Shown piece after piece: positions 9,711 through 21,382 of a stretch of 64,000 nucleotides of DNA. The notes beneath the pieces are model-generated. The model did not search any database, was not told the DNA's origin, and saw nothing but the letters and a program-made list of their open reading frames with translations. The DNA comes from Wallemia ichthyophaga EXF-994 (Eukaryota > Basidiomycota > Wallemiomycetes > Wallemiales > Wallemiaceae): positions 248,001 through 312,000 of the forward strand of contig NW_008806275.1 of the NCBI RefSeq assembly GCF_000400465.1, written 5' to 3'. The position numbers were made by a program, and so were the translations under genes. Numbering within the stretch: position 1 is the stretch's first letter; each line of letters starts with the position of its first letter.

Positions 9711-11591
9711 TCACAACACAACGGGCCGTTCAACCTCTTTAAGCCACTCATCCCATGCTCTACCTGGGCCTTCTGTGATGATAGACAATTTTCCATTCAG
9801 CCACCTATGTACGCGCTCTTGGTCGTGTTTTTCCGCGTCCTCATCGAGTACACTCAAGTCGCCGTGCTCGCCATGCAGAGAAAGGATGGACCACCCGACG
9901 ACAATCATCCCAGGAGGGCGTTGATCGCCAGCGCCTTCATAAGCCTTAACTATCCCGTCCAGTGTGCTCATCACGACGCGCTGCGACGGTGACGAAGCCT
10001 GCTCGATTACAGCTACGGGTACGAAAGGCGGGTAACTGAGCTGAGCGAGGCTTTCGACCAGCTCCCGCAATCTCGCTACGCCCATGAGGATAGTCAGTGT
10101 GCGAGCGCGCGCGTATTCCGGCACACTCAGCACCCGACCTCCTCTTCCGACGCCCGTGCACAGCAGAAACGAGTCAGAAGCCCCGCGCTGTGTCACCGGT
10201 ATGCCACCCATAAGCGGCGCCGCCATGGCGGACGAAAGGCCGGGTACTACCACTGCCTCGTAGCCTTCGCGACGGAAATGAATCACTTCCTCTCCTCCTC
10301 GCCCGTAGACGAATGGGTCGCCCTGCTTTACTGCTGAATGTTAGTAGGTGGCTTTGGATGCAATTGGGATGGTACACTCACACCGCACTACGACTTGGCC
10401 AGATCGAGCTCCGTCAACGGCCCACTGCATGAGCTCCGCCTGGGCTCCCTCAGCATTACCTGGAAATTTGCGTGCGATGCGCACCTCTGTCGACTGCGGA
10501 ACTACCTTGAGCACAGCTGCGGGGACAAGCTTGTCGGAGAGAACTAGGTCGGCTGTCTTGAGTGCGCGGTAGGCAGCTATTGTGAGAAGCTCTGGCGAGC
10601 CAAGACCTGCGCCTACGAGTACAATGTGGCCTTTGCGCGGTTTGGGTGATTGAGGGGGTGCTAGTGATAGCGCGTGTCTATCGTGTGGAGGTGGAAGGGG
10701 CCACTGAGGGACAAATTCCGTCTTGGGAGTGCGCGGCTGGTGAGGCTCCCCGTAAGCGTCAAGTAAACTGTCTATATCAGCCTCATCCATCTTGGCGAGA
10801 TGTTCAAGTGGCCAGTACTCAGAAATCTGTGCGACCCAGCGCATTCTCCGCAGAGCTTTATCGGAGGCATGTTCAGTGGTATTATCCCGACTCAACTGAG
10901 GCACGGCTGCGTTGAGATTGTCGAAATCAGCCAATTCTTCACTCAGACTGGATTGCGACGTTGTTCGCTCGAGTTTCATCCGGGAGAGGTATCGCTTGGC
11001 ACGGGAACGGAGGAGACCAATGTTGTGTACAGCTGAGCCAATATTTTTAGGGAGGAGAGCAATAGTCTCGCGCTTAATACGAGAAGCGAGTCTGCAGCCC
11101 TTGGAGTTTGTTGTAACGGCGAGCTGGAGCGGAGAAGGAGAGCCATCAGGGAGGCTGAATCTGTGCGAAGTAGGAAAAGAGAAGTCACAGAGAAGAGGAT
11201 GATCGGTTACGTTGATTGGGATGTTGAGTGAGTGTGATAACTGGACGAGTGAGTGGATTGAAGGTGAATTGTCGTGGCTATCGTTGATGCCACAGTCCGT
11301 TATAGTGGCTATAGTGGTGGATGTGCGTGTACAGCAGCTTCTAAAGGCCGCCTCAAGCTGAGAATGGCTTGTGGCTGTTAAATACTCAATTTGATCAGCA
11401 GAAACACGAAATTTGATCTCATCGCAGGCAGAATCTAATCCACAGCCAATCACAACGACGTTACATCCAGCGTCTAATCCAGCGAAAGATCTCGACGCAG
11501 CCAATGAGTTGTGACCGATGACAATGAGAGATTTATTGGTAGAATTGAGTGCGATTAAGAGAGATCCATGGCCAGCGGGTGATTTGTACAT
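9711..11591 (-). CDS. MET1: siroheme synthase: uroporphyrinogen-III methyltransferase
   Basis: Exons complement(9711..10330, 10382..11591); 609 aa. The N-terminal third resembles the precorrin-2 dehydrogenase (Met8/CysG-N) fold, with a nucleotide-binding start (KSLIVIGHNSLAASRS). The C-terminal half is the tetrapyrrole methylase, beginning GHIVLVGAGLGSPELLT. The splice join restores VVRLKQGDPFVYGRGGEE, the family's SAM-site motif, and VPGLSSAMAAP and GIPVTQRG follow. The enzyme methylates uroporphyrinogen III twice to precorrin-2 on the way to siroheme, the cofactor of sulfite and nitrite reductases. The end, VERPVVL, is normal for the family. Start at 11591 places the dehydrogenase-like domain right at the N terminus; an upstream TTG in frame is not a credible start. 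Confidence 0.88.
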
Positions 11592-11962
11592 GCCCAAGTA
11601 CAGCAATTTGATGATGAACGTTGGTGATCAACCGACAGCCACAGCCATTACCTTATCTTCGAACCACCAAGGCTCATTCAACAAGGAAATGAGAAAATGT
11701 TGTACAAGCAACGTTTGCTGCTGTGGTGGGTGATATACGCGTCTAAAATATACATTCCAATGAAGCACAGCAATTCCAATGGTTAACATCGGCGTATACG
11801 CAATGCTATTCGAGTTTATAGTGCGGTGATCAGCAGACTTTTCAGAACAAACTGTAACTCCCCACCAGATCCTTGGTCTTGCCACTGCTATCGTTACTTT
11901 CGCTACCCAGCGAGGTCGGTGCACTGCAATAAACTGCGCAATCACTGACGCAATCCCCAGTG
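11592..11962. promoter_or_regulatory. divergent intergenic region
   Basis: 371 bp between the starts of the siroheme gene (minus) and the four-helix membrane protein gene (plus). No gene or repeat seen. Confidence 0.5.
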
Positions 11963-12777
11963 ATGGCTGCGACTGCAATCCCTGAATGGCCTTCTTACAT
12001 TCTCGGTGTTCTATGTCTCCTTGTTGTCGTCATCCAGCCCATCGGCTTCATTGGCGTGTTCAAGGAGAAGTTCAGGCTTTTCCGCCGCTTCCATTGGTTA
12101 AACACTGCTTTAACGTTAGTTGGGGTGTTTGCTTGAGGTGCTCCACTCACTCTACATCTAGCCTCGCTGCATTTGCCTGCGCCCTCGCTATTATCATCGC
12201 TATCGCTGCTAAGCAGAGCGACGCCGTAAGCCAGTGTAGGTAGTATGAATCTAACTATCTACTATCTAATCCATTTCAGGCCAATCCGATTACTACCCAC
12301 CCTTCCCCCAGGCTTCCTTCTCCTTATCACAGTATTCAGACGACATTTGCAATATTCTTTCATGGGTTGATGTCGGCTTGATGGGTCTTATCTGGCTAAT
12401 TATGATTCTCGTACAGGTGCGTACAATGTCATTATTACAGATTTATACTCATCCACACTCCTCCTCAGGGCTATTTCCTCTTCATCCAACGCCGGTACTC
12501 CTCAGCTCAGCGCAGTGACCATAGCAAATACGAATCGCTTTACAACGCCCCGGACAACTACATGATGGCCACGCGCGAGAATGCCTGGGACGCGCGCAAC
12601 TCCAACGACGCATACGCCCTCCAAAGTCTACCCTCGCACAAGCACTCTTACACCCCCACTTCCACTCACTCTCCACCACCTCAAGAGAGCCACCAAGCAT
12701 ACAACGCATACGACTCATATTCCCCTCATTACGCCGACAAACCAACTCCTCCGCTGCCATATGGTGCGCGTGAGTAG
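11963..12777 (+). CDS. four-helix membrane protein with Tyr/Pro/Ser-rich tail
   Basis: Exons 11963..12114, 12162..12235, 12280..12416, 12469..12777; 223 aa. Four hydrophobic segments can be read: YILGVLCLLVVVIQPIGFIG, then after a basic loop TLAAFACALAIIIAIAA, a weaker segment near SWVDVGLMGLIWLIMILV, and a short continuation after the third splice. The C-terminal ~100 residues are hydrophilic, rich in Tyr, Ser, Pro and His, probably cytoplasmic. Intron 2 could use an earlier GTAAGC donor, but only GTAGGT at 12236 keeps the frame (VSQ-C-QSDYYPPF). I do not recognise the family; tetraspan proteins of this kind are common in basidiomycetes and mostly uncharacterised. Confidence 0.7.
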
Positions 12778-12916
12778 CCCTTATCCTTAACCTAATTTAT
12801 CACTTGTACTTGTTCAAAATGAAGAATATATTACTAGCTATACAAAATGTTTCGGAAAGTGTCTCAAAATTACGTAGAATTTTCGTCAATCTGCATCGGG
12901 AACTGTAAAATACGCT

Positions 12917-15445
12917 CTACGTCAGGCTATCACCACGAGGCGGTGGCTGAGGCATGGAGTCCATACGCTTGTTTATATTTAGTGGCGCTGTACTGTCGCT
13001 TGATGGGCTGTCGCTGACTCTGTCTCGATTGCCTCTCTTGAAAGCGCCCGCGGTGAGTGTGCGAGGGCTGGTTCCACCATGGTGCATTGGAGGGGAGAAA
13101 GTGACGTGGGGCGAGTTGTTCTGTGAATGTGTGTATGTGTACGTGTGTGCATTTGCATTCGCATACGGCGAATCATACATCTGCATTGGTGCATTCGCAA
13201 CTCCTCCTGGTGGTGTATCATACGGGTTGATCAGTGGGGAAGTGATTTCCGACGGTGCAAATGTGCGGTATGAGTGGGAATTCTCCATACCACCATCTTC
13301 CTTAGGTGGGGCTGGCGGGGCTGGCAGGGCTGCTCTCTCTACCTCTGCGTCTCTCTCCACCTCCCTCTTTATCCCACTCCCGTCAACTCTCTCATCTAAG
13401 GTATATGGCGCCTCGTTGAGCTGATATCTCGGTATGTCGTCCGCCAAGTGTGTTTGCGCGTGTGAGGATGCGTCTGAGAGAGCAAAAGCAGGAGCAGGAG
13501 CAGGAGCACTGTCTTCATACTGGTCGTTGTATTGGTTGTTGTAGTTCGAGTCACCTCTGTGAGTGTGCCCCTCGTTATAGTTGTAACCGTAGTTATAAGC
13601 AGGAGGCAGCGGTGACGCCTCGCGCGACTCCCCTTCCTCCTCCTCTTCCAGCCCGATTCCATGTATGGCTCCTTCTCGCCTGTCTACTTGGGGGCTGTCT
13701 GGCTGGGCGAAGTGCACCTGTGGAGTGTGTGCGGTGTGTGGTTGTGATACCTCGTATGAGTGCGGGTGTAAGTGTGGATGTGTGTGTGGGTGTGTGTGTG
13801 AGTATCCCGGTGCATCAACACCACTCTCCCTCTCCCCTTCACCACCTACATCCACACTCGACAGATTAGGCGGCGTTACATTCTCGGCTTCGGGAGCATT
13901 GGGCTGCACATACTCACTCTCACGCTCACTTTCCCCACCTACGAGTATGACGCTCGGTTTAGTGTTGAGTATAGGTGCGGGAGTGACGCTGCTCGCGCCG
14001 ACGCCCCCGCCTACACTTTCGCCTGTGCCTCCCCACACAGGTGCATCATTGTATCCTCCGGCGTGGTTACGCGCAAAGAAAGCGCTGCTGTCGTAGTCAT
14101 ACTGTGCGTTCTCGCCGCGCGCGCGTCTAAGAGAGTTAGCTGAGGGGACTGGGGAACTGTGTGTGTGGTGGTGGTAGAGGGGTGTGTCGTCTTTTTCGGA
14201 GCTAAAGCTGCCACGCGGCTTTTGATCCATGTGCAACAGCGGTGGTGGCTGTGGGGGTGACTGAGACTTGGCTTCATCATACGCATTACTGTATGCGTTG
14301 GGGTTGTTGCTGGTGCGGAAATCGCCATTGCTGTCAACAGAGTTGAGTGATGCCGATGCTGTGTGGTAACCCATCCACGGCTTGGTTTCTGGTGCAACTT
14401 GCGGCAAGTCGTCAACAGCCGCGGCAGCTTCTACATCCGCTTTCAAAGCGGAATCTACTGTGTCTGCGAGGTTTACATCGCGGCTGTCGATGCGTGGTGC
14501 AAAGTCGTTGGCTGAGACATCCAGCTCAGGTGGTCGAGATGTAAGAGGAAGTGGTCCAAAGGAAACTTGAGCAAGAGCCTTCTCTGCCTCTTCTATTATA
14601 TGAGCCGTTTGCTCACTCCCGCTATAAACAGGATGTGGCTGTCCCGGGGAGGACGATTCGAGCTGTATCTCCTACAGAGGTCTGTTAGCCGCACAAACAC
14701 ACCCACTAAACAATGTCCACTCACCTCTAAAAGCAACTTTCCCATTTCACCAACGATCGACACTTTCTCAGCATATTCGACGAGGCTGCAGAATTTGTAT
14801 CCTAGTGCCGTCTTTGTTGTTGCGCGTTTGTAGTCCCAAAGCACCGCCTCGGAGTTAAGCACTTCTACGTCAAGCTCCGACGCCTGCTGACGGAAACTCT
14901 CGAGAAGCTGCGTCTGCTGCGGGAGGTTCTTATTCTCAGTGTTCATCTTTGCGAGTTTCTTCTCGGCCGACTCGATTTTGCCAGCGAGAGCCTTCCTGCG
15001 CTTCTTGACGTCGTCGAGCTCCTCCTCGCGCGTGCGGATGCGCTTGAACTGCTCGCGTATCTTTGACTGGTAGGACGCGGCAGTGGAGGTGGCAGCAGCC
15101 AAGTGGTGAATGAGGGTGGAAGCAGCCCCGCAGACATCCTGAGAGGGATAATTAGGCGTTGGTCACGGGAAAAGAGGGAAATCACCTTGAGATCATCACC
15201 CTCTCCCCATCCCCAGCTCTTGAGATTCTCAGCCACCTTCTCAACTTCCCTGGATGCGTGCATTGTACTGAGGCTGTTAGCTGCGGTTATCGCCCACTGA
15301 GATTGCCCGCGTACCTCGCCATGGAAACTTTCTCGGATGTGATGACGTCCTGGAGCACCTTGATATCTTTGTTGCCAAGCGCAGACAGGAACTGGTTGTG
15401 CGCCATCTGCGTCTTAAGGCTGCCGAGTTTACCTGACATGGACAT
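12917..15445 (-). CDS. PIL1: eisosome core component Pil1/Lsp1, long C-terminal tail
   Basis: Exons complement(12917..14671, 14725..15138, 15186..15267, 15315..15445); 793 aa. Residues ~1-260 are the Pil1/Lsp1 F-BAR-like domain. It starts with LAQ-type helix residues (FLSALGNKDIKVLQDVIT), continues with EVEKVAENLKSWGWGEGDDL and a long coiled coil (YQSKIREQFKRIRTREEELDD), and ends near EMGKLLLEIQLE. Pil1 assembles into filaments under the plasma membrane that form eisosomes. Yeast Pil1 is about 340 residues; here a further ~530 residues of Ser/Pro/Asn/His-rich sequence follow in one open exon, an extension seen in other basidiomycetes. A second ATG two codons after the first (15439) could also serve as start. 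Confidence 0.88.
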
Positions 15446-15619
15446 CTTTCGTCCGTGGTGGTGATTGTAGTTGTGAAAGCGGTGCTGGCGCAGAACCAAG
15501 TCAAATCACAACAAAAATATAAAGATATACACAGATTTGAATACTTATTGTACATGTTGTAATGTGTTCTACGCGTCTTATCAATTACCCGCTGCAAACA
15601 AACCATTACGCGAATCACT

Positions 15620-16773
15620 TTAATCTACGTCTGGATCACTACCACTGCCACTGCCACTGCCACCACTACCCAATCCCCGCTCACTTTCCCTTCTCCTCGG
15701 AAACTCCCGTCTCTTATCGCGCTTGGTCATCTCCTTGTCCTGCAATCACATGACGAATAAACATTCCAGTGAATATTTGAATGAATCAACCCACTTTCTT
15801 AACCAGTTGGCGCTCTTTTGCAGACAGCTCCAATTCAAGCTGGCGTATTCTCTTCAACAACGCGTGCGTGGCGGTGTTACCGTTGCTGTTGCTGTTGCTG
15901 GCTGGATTCGTGAGCCAAAGAGATGAAAATTGGTCAAAACACACCTGCAACACTCCTATCCATCCTGCTCAACTCCAAACTAGCCATATCACGCCTGTGT
16001 GCCTGTGAGTGTGTAAGTGGGCGTGTGGTGAGTGAAAACTTTCCCACTTTATACTCTGAACCGAATTTGATGATACTGCCTTTTATAGCGTCATGCATTC
16101 TATCCCGCCTTTCAAAATCAGCCACTTTGTTTTTCAGAACTGCATTCTCATCCATTAGCTGCTTAATGACGTTACTGGCGTTGTCTAGAGTATCACGTGT
16201 ACCACGTGTCTCAGATGAGAATTGTGGAGATTGAGGCGATTGAGCGAATGGCGTGAAATTTAGAGAATAAGATTTGAAATTACTCAGCAAGTTTGTTGCT
16301 GTTTGTATAAACGAGGGCTTGTCAGTGTCATCGAGCAATTCATATGAACCCGCCAAGTCGTTGGTAGTGCTGTACTCCCCGTCCAAAGGAGCAGACGCAA
16401 ATGCTACTGGATTGCTCATATCACGTATTAGACCCTCAATGTTATCAAAGTATTTGTTAAATCGATCATCGTAGACGCTGCTTATTTCCTGTTGTGATGG
16501 CTCTGGTAATGGCTCTTGTTCTGGCTCTGGCAGTGGCTGCCGCTGCTGCCTAATCTCCAACGATTCCGCCTGCAACTTATGCTGCACAGACAAACTCCTC
16601 AACTGCTTTGATAGCTTGTTATCGCTCGATTGATTCGCAGCCAATTCAAATCCCCGTTTTGCCTTGTTGTGTGAAATAATTGCCATTTCATAATTATTCG
16701 ACTTCAGATAATTGATTGCCAGCTCAGATTCTATTTGCGCATTCACTACGGGTGAAATACTCGAGTTTTCCAT
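15620..16773 (-). CDS. MIT-like and coiled-coil protein, Atg38/NRBF2-like candidate
   Basis: Exons complement(15620..15739, 15795..15901, 15945..16002, 16048..16773); 336 aa. Residues 1-75 form a helical hairpin of MIT type (ESELAINYLKSNNYEMAIIS, then KAKRGFELAAN). A Pro/Glu and Ser-rich middle follows, and two coiled coils (NVIKQLMDENAVLKNKVADF and LLKRIRQLELELSAKERQLV), ending in a Gly/Ser tail. N-terminal MIT plus C-terminal coiled coil is the layout of Atg38/NRBF2, a subunit of the autophagy PI3-kinase complex I; this is resemblance of architecture, not proof. The 45-nt intron 16003-16047 is a multiple of three with no stop and could be retained. The gene shares a 34-bp divergent promoter with NOP2. 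Confidence 0.65.
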
Positions 16774-16807
16774 CGTTCAAGTCGACGGCCATCTCCTAAA
16801 GCACAGA
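16774..16807. promoter_or_regulatory. 34-bp divergent promoter (MIT protein / NOP2)
   Basis: Only 34 bp separate the two start codons, so the 5' UTRs must overlap or each promoter lies inside the partner gene. Confidence 0.6.
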
Positions 16808-18911
16808 ATGGGCAGGAAATCAAGTAATAAAATAACCAAATGTAATCTCAGCCTTTTCTAACACGCTACACAGAGCAGAAGCAACAGGATCCAGTCCCTC
16901 ACCAGCCTAGACAAGCTCACGGCACACGAGTCACAAAGAGGAAGGCAAAAGACGCTGCACTTGACACCTCAAATAAGAAATCAAAGCAGGTGAACCAGGC
17001 CAAGCAGCCAAGAAAACCAAAGCAACCTTCTTCTTCTCCTTCGATCCACTCTGAGGATGAGCAAGATGAGCAAGATGCCTCTGATGATGCCTCCGAAGCC
17101 TCCGAATCAGCCTCCGATAACCTCCAGGACTTACAAGGCTCTGATGATGACGACGAATTTGATCTCGACGCCAGTGACGCTGATGCTCCTCAAAATCCTC
17201 CCCAGCAACTCGTCTTCTCTGATCAAGATGATAGCGAGGATGGCTCACAAGACTCAGACGCAGATTCAGACTCAGACGAGCAATCTGATGTTCAAGGCGC
17301 TGAGCCTAGAAGAGAGAAACTCTCCGCCAAAAAATCCAAAAAATTGGATCAAGAAGCCCTCCTTGAAGCTGCAGACGCAGAAGCAGAAATGATTAGAACT
17401 AACATTGCTGGTCTCGAGCCTAACGAGATGGGTGAGGTCGATGATGATATGGTTCTCCCCACTCAAGAGGATAAGGAGAGAGAGGCTACTGAGGGTGCTG
17501 ACGCCCAAACCGTTTACGGTCGTATAGGCGATATTGTCCGCATTCTAGGCGACTTTCATCGCTTTAAGGCTGCTAACAGGAGCAGAGCTGATTACACTGA
17601 TCAGCTTGTTGCTGATATTGCTAGTTACTATGGCTACACTCCGTTCCTCGCTGAGAAACTTTTCTCCATGTTCAGTCCTGATGAAGTGAGTAGAGAGTTG
17701 TGCATTCGTATCACCTCTCACTCCCTTCTCTCCAGTCTATTGCCTTTTTTGACGCTAACGAAACTCCACGTCCTGTTACCATTAGAGCTAACACCCTTAA
17801 AACCCGCAGGAGGGATCTCGCCCAAGCACTCATTAACAGAGGTGTCTCTCTAGAGCCAATCGGTAAATGGACCAAAGTTGGTCTACAGATATTCGACTCT
17901 AGTGTTCCTGTCGGTGCAACGCCAGAGTATTTGGCTGGTCACTACATGCTCCAATCTCCATCATCATTCCTTCCCGTTATGGCACTCGATCCGAAAACAA
18001 ATGAGCGTGTACTTGACATGGCTAGTGCTCCAGGTGGTAAAACAAGCTACATGTCCGCTTTGATGCAGAACACGGGTGTCGTTTTCGCCAATGATGCCAA
18101 CGCTTCAAGGACCAAGAGTCTTAGTGCGAATGTGCACAGGCTTGGCTGCAAGAATGTAGTCGTCTGCAGCTACGATGGTAGACAATTCCCCAAGGTTATT
18201 GGAGGGTTTGATAGGGTGTGAGTTGGATGGTTGTGTGTTGACGTATTATTCTGACGCTTTTCTAGATTGTTAGATGCACCATGCAGTGGTACGGGTGTCG
18301 TATCTAAAGACCAGTCGGTAAAGGTGAACAAGGTGAGTGAATGTCTTGAAGATAGAAGCAAGCTAAAAAGACCCCAGACTGAACGCGACTTTGCACTACT
18401 CTCGCATCTTCAGAAACAACTTATTCTCTGTGCGATAGACTCTATTAACACAAAATCATCAACTGGCGGATACGTAGTGTATTCGACGTGTTCAGTGACG
18501 GTAGAGGAGGATGAGGGAGTGGTAGATTACGCGCTGAAAAAGAGACCAAATGTGAAACTTGTTCATACTGGGCTCGAATTCGGTGTAGAGGGATTCACAA
18601 ACATTGGCGGAAAGAAGTTCCATAAGGATATGCACCTCACTAGGCGCTTCTATCCACACGTGCACAACATGGAAGGATTCTTTGTGTCCAAGCTGCACGT
18701 ACTGCCGAGAGCCGTAGTGAAGAACAAGCTGGCGCAGCAGGAGAAGAATGACGCTGACGATACTGGAGTTCTCGTTGATGACGATGAGGATGAAAAGGAA
18801 GCGGGAGATGTCACCTTCAATGATGATGAGGATAAGCAGTTGATGCAGAAAAATCAACGCCGCCAACAGAAAGCGAAGGGTATTAAGCCATCTAAGCCAA
18901 CAACCAAGTAA
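16808..18911 (+). CDS. NOP2: 25S rRNA m5C methyltransferase Nop2
   Basis: Exons 16808..16823, 16874..17685, 17736..18217, 18266..18911; 651 aa. The N-terminal ~200 residues are acidic/Ser-rich with basic patches, typical of nucleolar Nop2. The RsmB/NOL1 domain follows, with the NTLKTRRRDLAQAL start, the SAM site DMASAPGGKTS near 370, DAPCSGTG near 439 and YSTCSV near 508. The Cys in the TC motif is the catalytic nucleophile and that in the PC motif assists release (established for the family). The tail is acidic then basic (KAKGIKPSKPTTK). Nop2 methylates 25S rRNA and is needed for 60S assembly. The first exon is just 16 nt. Frame and all motifs are continuous across the three introns. Confidence 0.92.
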
Positions 18912-19121
18912 TTTATTAAGTCTCTTTGTTATCCGATATACATATTTAGACATGGAATAGACCTGGGAGGATGAATGGGCGGTTGAAATAGAAATAAAAT
19001 AATGTTGAGACAGCTGTAGATATTTTAAACAACCTTACGCAGCTCACTGTGCCACTCAAGAAATTTAGTGATATCCAACATATGATTCGCCGCCTCGCCT
19101 CATCTCTTCTCATCCATCATC

Positions 19122-21241
19122 ATGCTTAGATTGAGAAATATCCGCGGCTGTGGGTTTTAAAGGGAAACACAGATATAAACCTCTTACATAACTCAGCGCC
19201 GCTTTCTAGACGTGCTTTCTCGACTTCGGCCGTTGTTTCGAGAGTTGTGGCCACCGACCCAGTCAAGGCGAAGCACGCAGAGAACAATGTGAGTGCTGTG
19301 GCCGGAATTGCTGTAAAATAGCTCACGCTGCCATTCGAGGGATTTGCTGCTTCCAACTACCCAGTAATCGATCATGAATACGATGCAGTCGTCGTCGGTG
19401 CCGGCGGTTCTGGTCTTCGTGCCGCTTTCGGTTTGGCAGAGGCTGGCCACAAGACAGCTTGTATCACTAAGCTGTTCCCAACGCGCTCGCATACTGTCGC
19501 TGCTCAGGTAACGTTACTTGATGCACGCCACACCCATCTCACTTAAAGACAGGGCGGTATCAACGCTGCACTTGGCAATATGACAAAGGACGACTGGAGA
19601 TGGCACATGTACGATACTGTGAGTGGTATTAACGCGTTTTAGCCCGTTTTCCCCACTCACATCCGATAGGTCAAAGGCTCTGATTGGCTCGGTGACCAAG
19701 ACGCAATCCATTACATGTGTCGTGAAGCGCCACGCACCGTCGTCGAGCTGGAGCACTACGGTGTTCCTTTCTCTCGTACCGCCGATGGAAAAATCTACCA
19801 GCGTGCATTTGGTGGTCAATCACTTGAGTACGGTAAGGGTGGCCAGGCGTACAGGTGTGCAGCTGCTGCAGACCGTACTGGGCACGCTCTCTTGCACACG
19901 CTCTACGGTCAATCACTTCGCCACGACACAAACTTCTTCATCGAATATTTTGCACTCGACTTGATCATGGAAGATGGCGAGTGTGTCGGTGTAATGGCGC
20001 TCAATATGGAGGATGGCACTCTGCATCGTTTCAGATCACACAACACGGTTCTCGCTACCGGTGGTTACGGTCGCTCATACTTCTCGTGCACCTCTGCACA
20101 CACCTGCACAGGTGATGGTAATGCGATGGTTTCTAGAGCTGGCTTGCCGCTCCAGGATCTTGAGTTTGTGCAGTTCCACCCTACTGGTATTTATGGTGCG
20201 GGCTGTCTCATCACGGAGGGATCACGTGGTGAGGGTGGTTACCTTCTCAACTCTGAGGGTGAAAGATTCATGGAACGTTACGCACCAACTGCAAAAGATT
20301 TGGCTTCACGTGATGTCGTCTCTCGTTCGATGACGATAGAAATACGTGAAGGAAGAGGTGTGGGTCCGGAGAAGGACCACTGTTACCTCCAACTGTCTCA
20401 CTTGCCACCTGATGTGTTGCACGAGCGACTTCCAGGTATTTCAGAGACAGCAGCCATCTTCTCTGGTGTAGATGTCACCAAAGAGCCAATCCCAGTATTG
20501 CCAACGGTGCACTACAACATGGGTGGTATACCAACGAAATGGACAGGAGAGGTTTTGTCAATCGATGAGCAAGGCAAGGACAAGGTGGTACCTGGATTGT
20601 ATGCGGCAGGAGAAGCAGCTTGTGTATCTGTCCACGGAGCCAACAGATTGGGAGCCAACTCACTCCTTGATATCGTTGTGTTCGGTAGGGCGTGCGCTAA
20701 CCACATTCGTGACAACAACGAAGCTGGAAAGCCACACAAGAAGATTAGCGAAAATGCCGGGATGGGTAGTATAGAGAATCTTGACAAGGTGCGCAACTCT
20801 ACTGGTCCAAAATCTACAGCGGATATACGTCTTGATATGCAGAAGGTTATGCAATCAGACGCAGCTGTATTCAGAACCGATCAGAGTTTGCAAGAGGGAG
20901 TGGAGAAGATGAAGAAGGTTTACGACTCGTATGCTCAAATTGGATTGAGCGATAGAAGCATGATATGGAACACAGACTTGGTGGAGAGCCTCGAATTGAC
21001 AAATTTGCTCCAGTGCGCTATGCAGACTATCGTGGCTGCTGCTAATCGTAAAGAGAGCCGTGGTGCTCATGCAAGAGAGGACTTTAGCGAGCGCGATGAT
21101 GAAAAGTGGATGAAACACACACTCACATTCCAGCCAGACGTAGAGAGCAATAACGTTGATCTTACGTACAGGGCTGTTGAGGGCGAGACGCTGGATGAAA
21201 GTGAGTGCAAGTCGGTACCGCCATTCCAGCGTTCATACTAG
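19122..21241 (+). CDS. SDH1: succinate dehydrogenase flavoprotein subunit
   Basis: Exons 19122..19149, 19197..19288, 19340..19507, 19553..19618, 19670..21241; 641 aa, the usual size. A mitochondrial presequence rich in Arg/Ser ([17 protein letters not shown]) leads to the FAD fold [30 protein letters not shown] around residue 91 has the His that binds FAD covalently, and SHTVAA is completed exactly at the exon 3 end. Further on are the substrate-site signatures [18 protein letters not shown] and [19 protein letters not shown]. Subunit A of complex II oxidises succinate to fumarate in the TCA cycle and respiratory chain. Intron 2 has two in-frame acceptors 21 nt apart (19319 and 19339); I use the later one because of a CTCAC branch site. 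Confidence 0.95.
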
Positions 21242-21382
21242 ATGGGCTGAATTTGTAGCTGAATTTCATTGATAATATTGATAAGTATAAATAAATACAT
21301 AATTTCTCCCGGGAAATCCCGGCTAACTTATGGTATTTCCACGCCGGCAATTCGGTTGAAAGCGTCTTATCGCACAACAACC

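Noticed and set aside
13450-14096. Plus-strand Cys-rich ORFs opposite the PIL1 tail
   Set aside because: Antisense shadows of the Ser/His/Pro-rich coding exon; no start or splice support.
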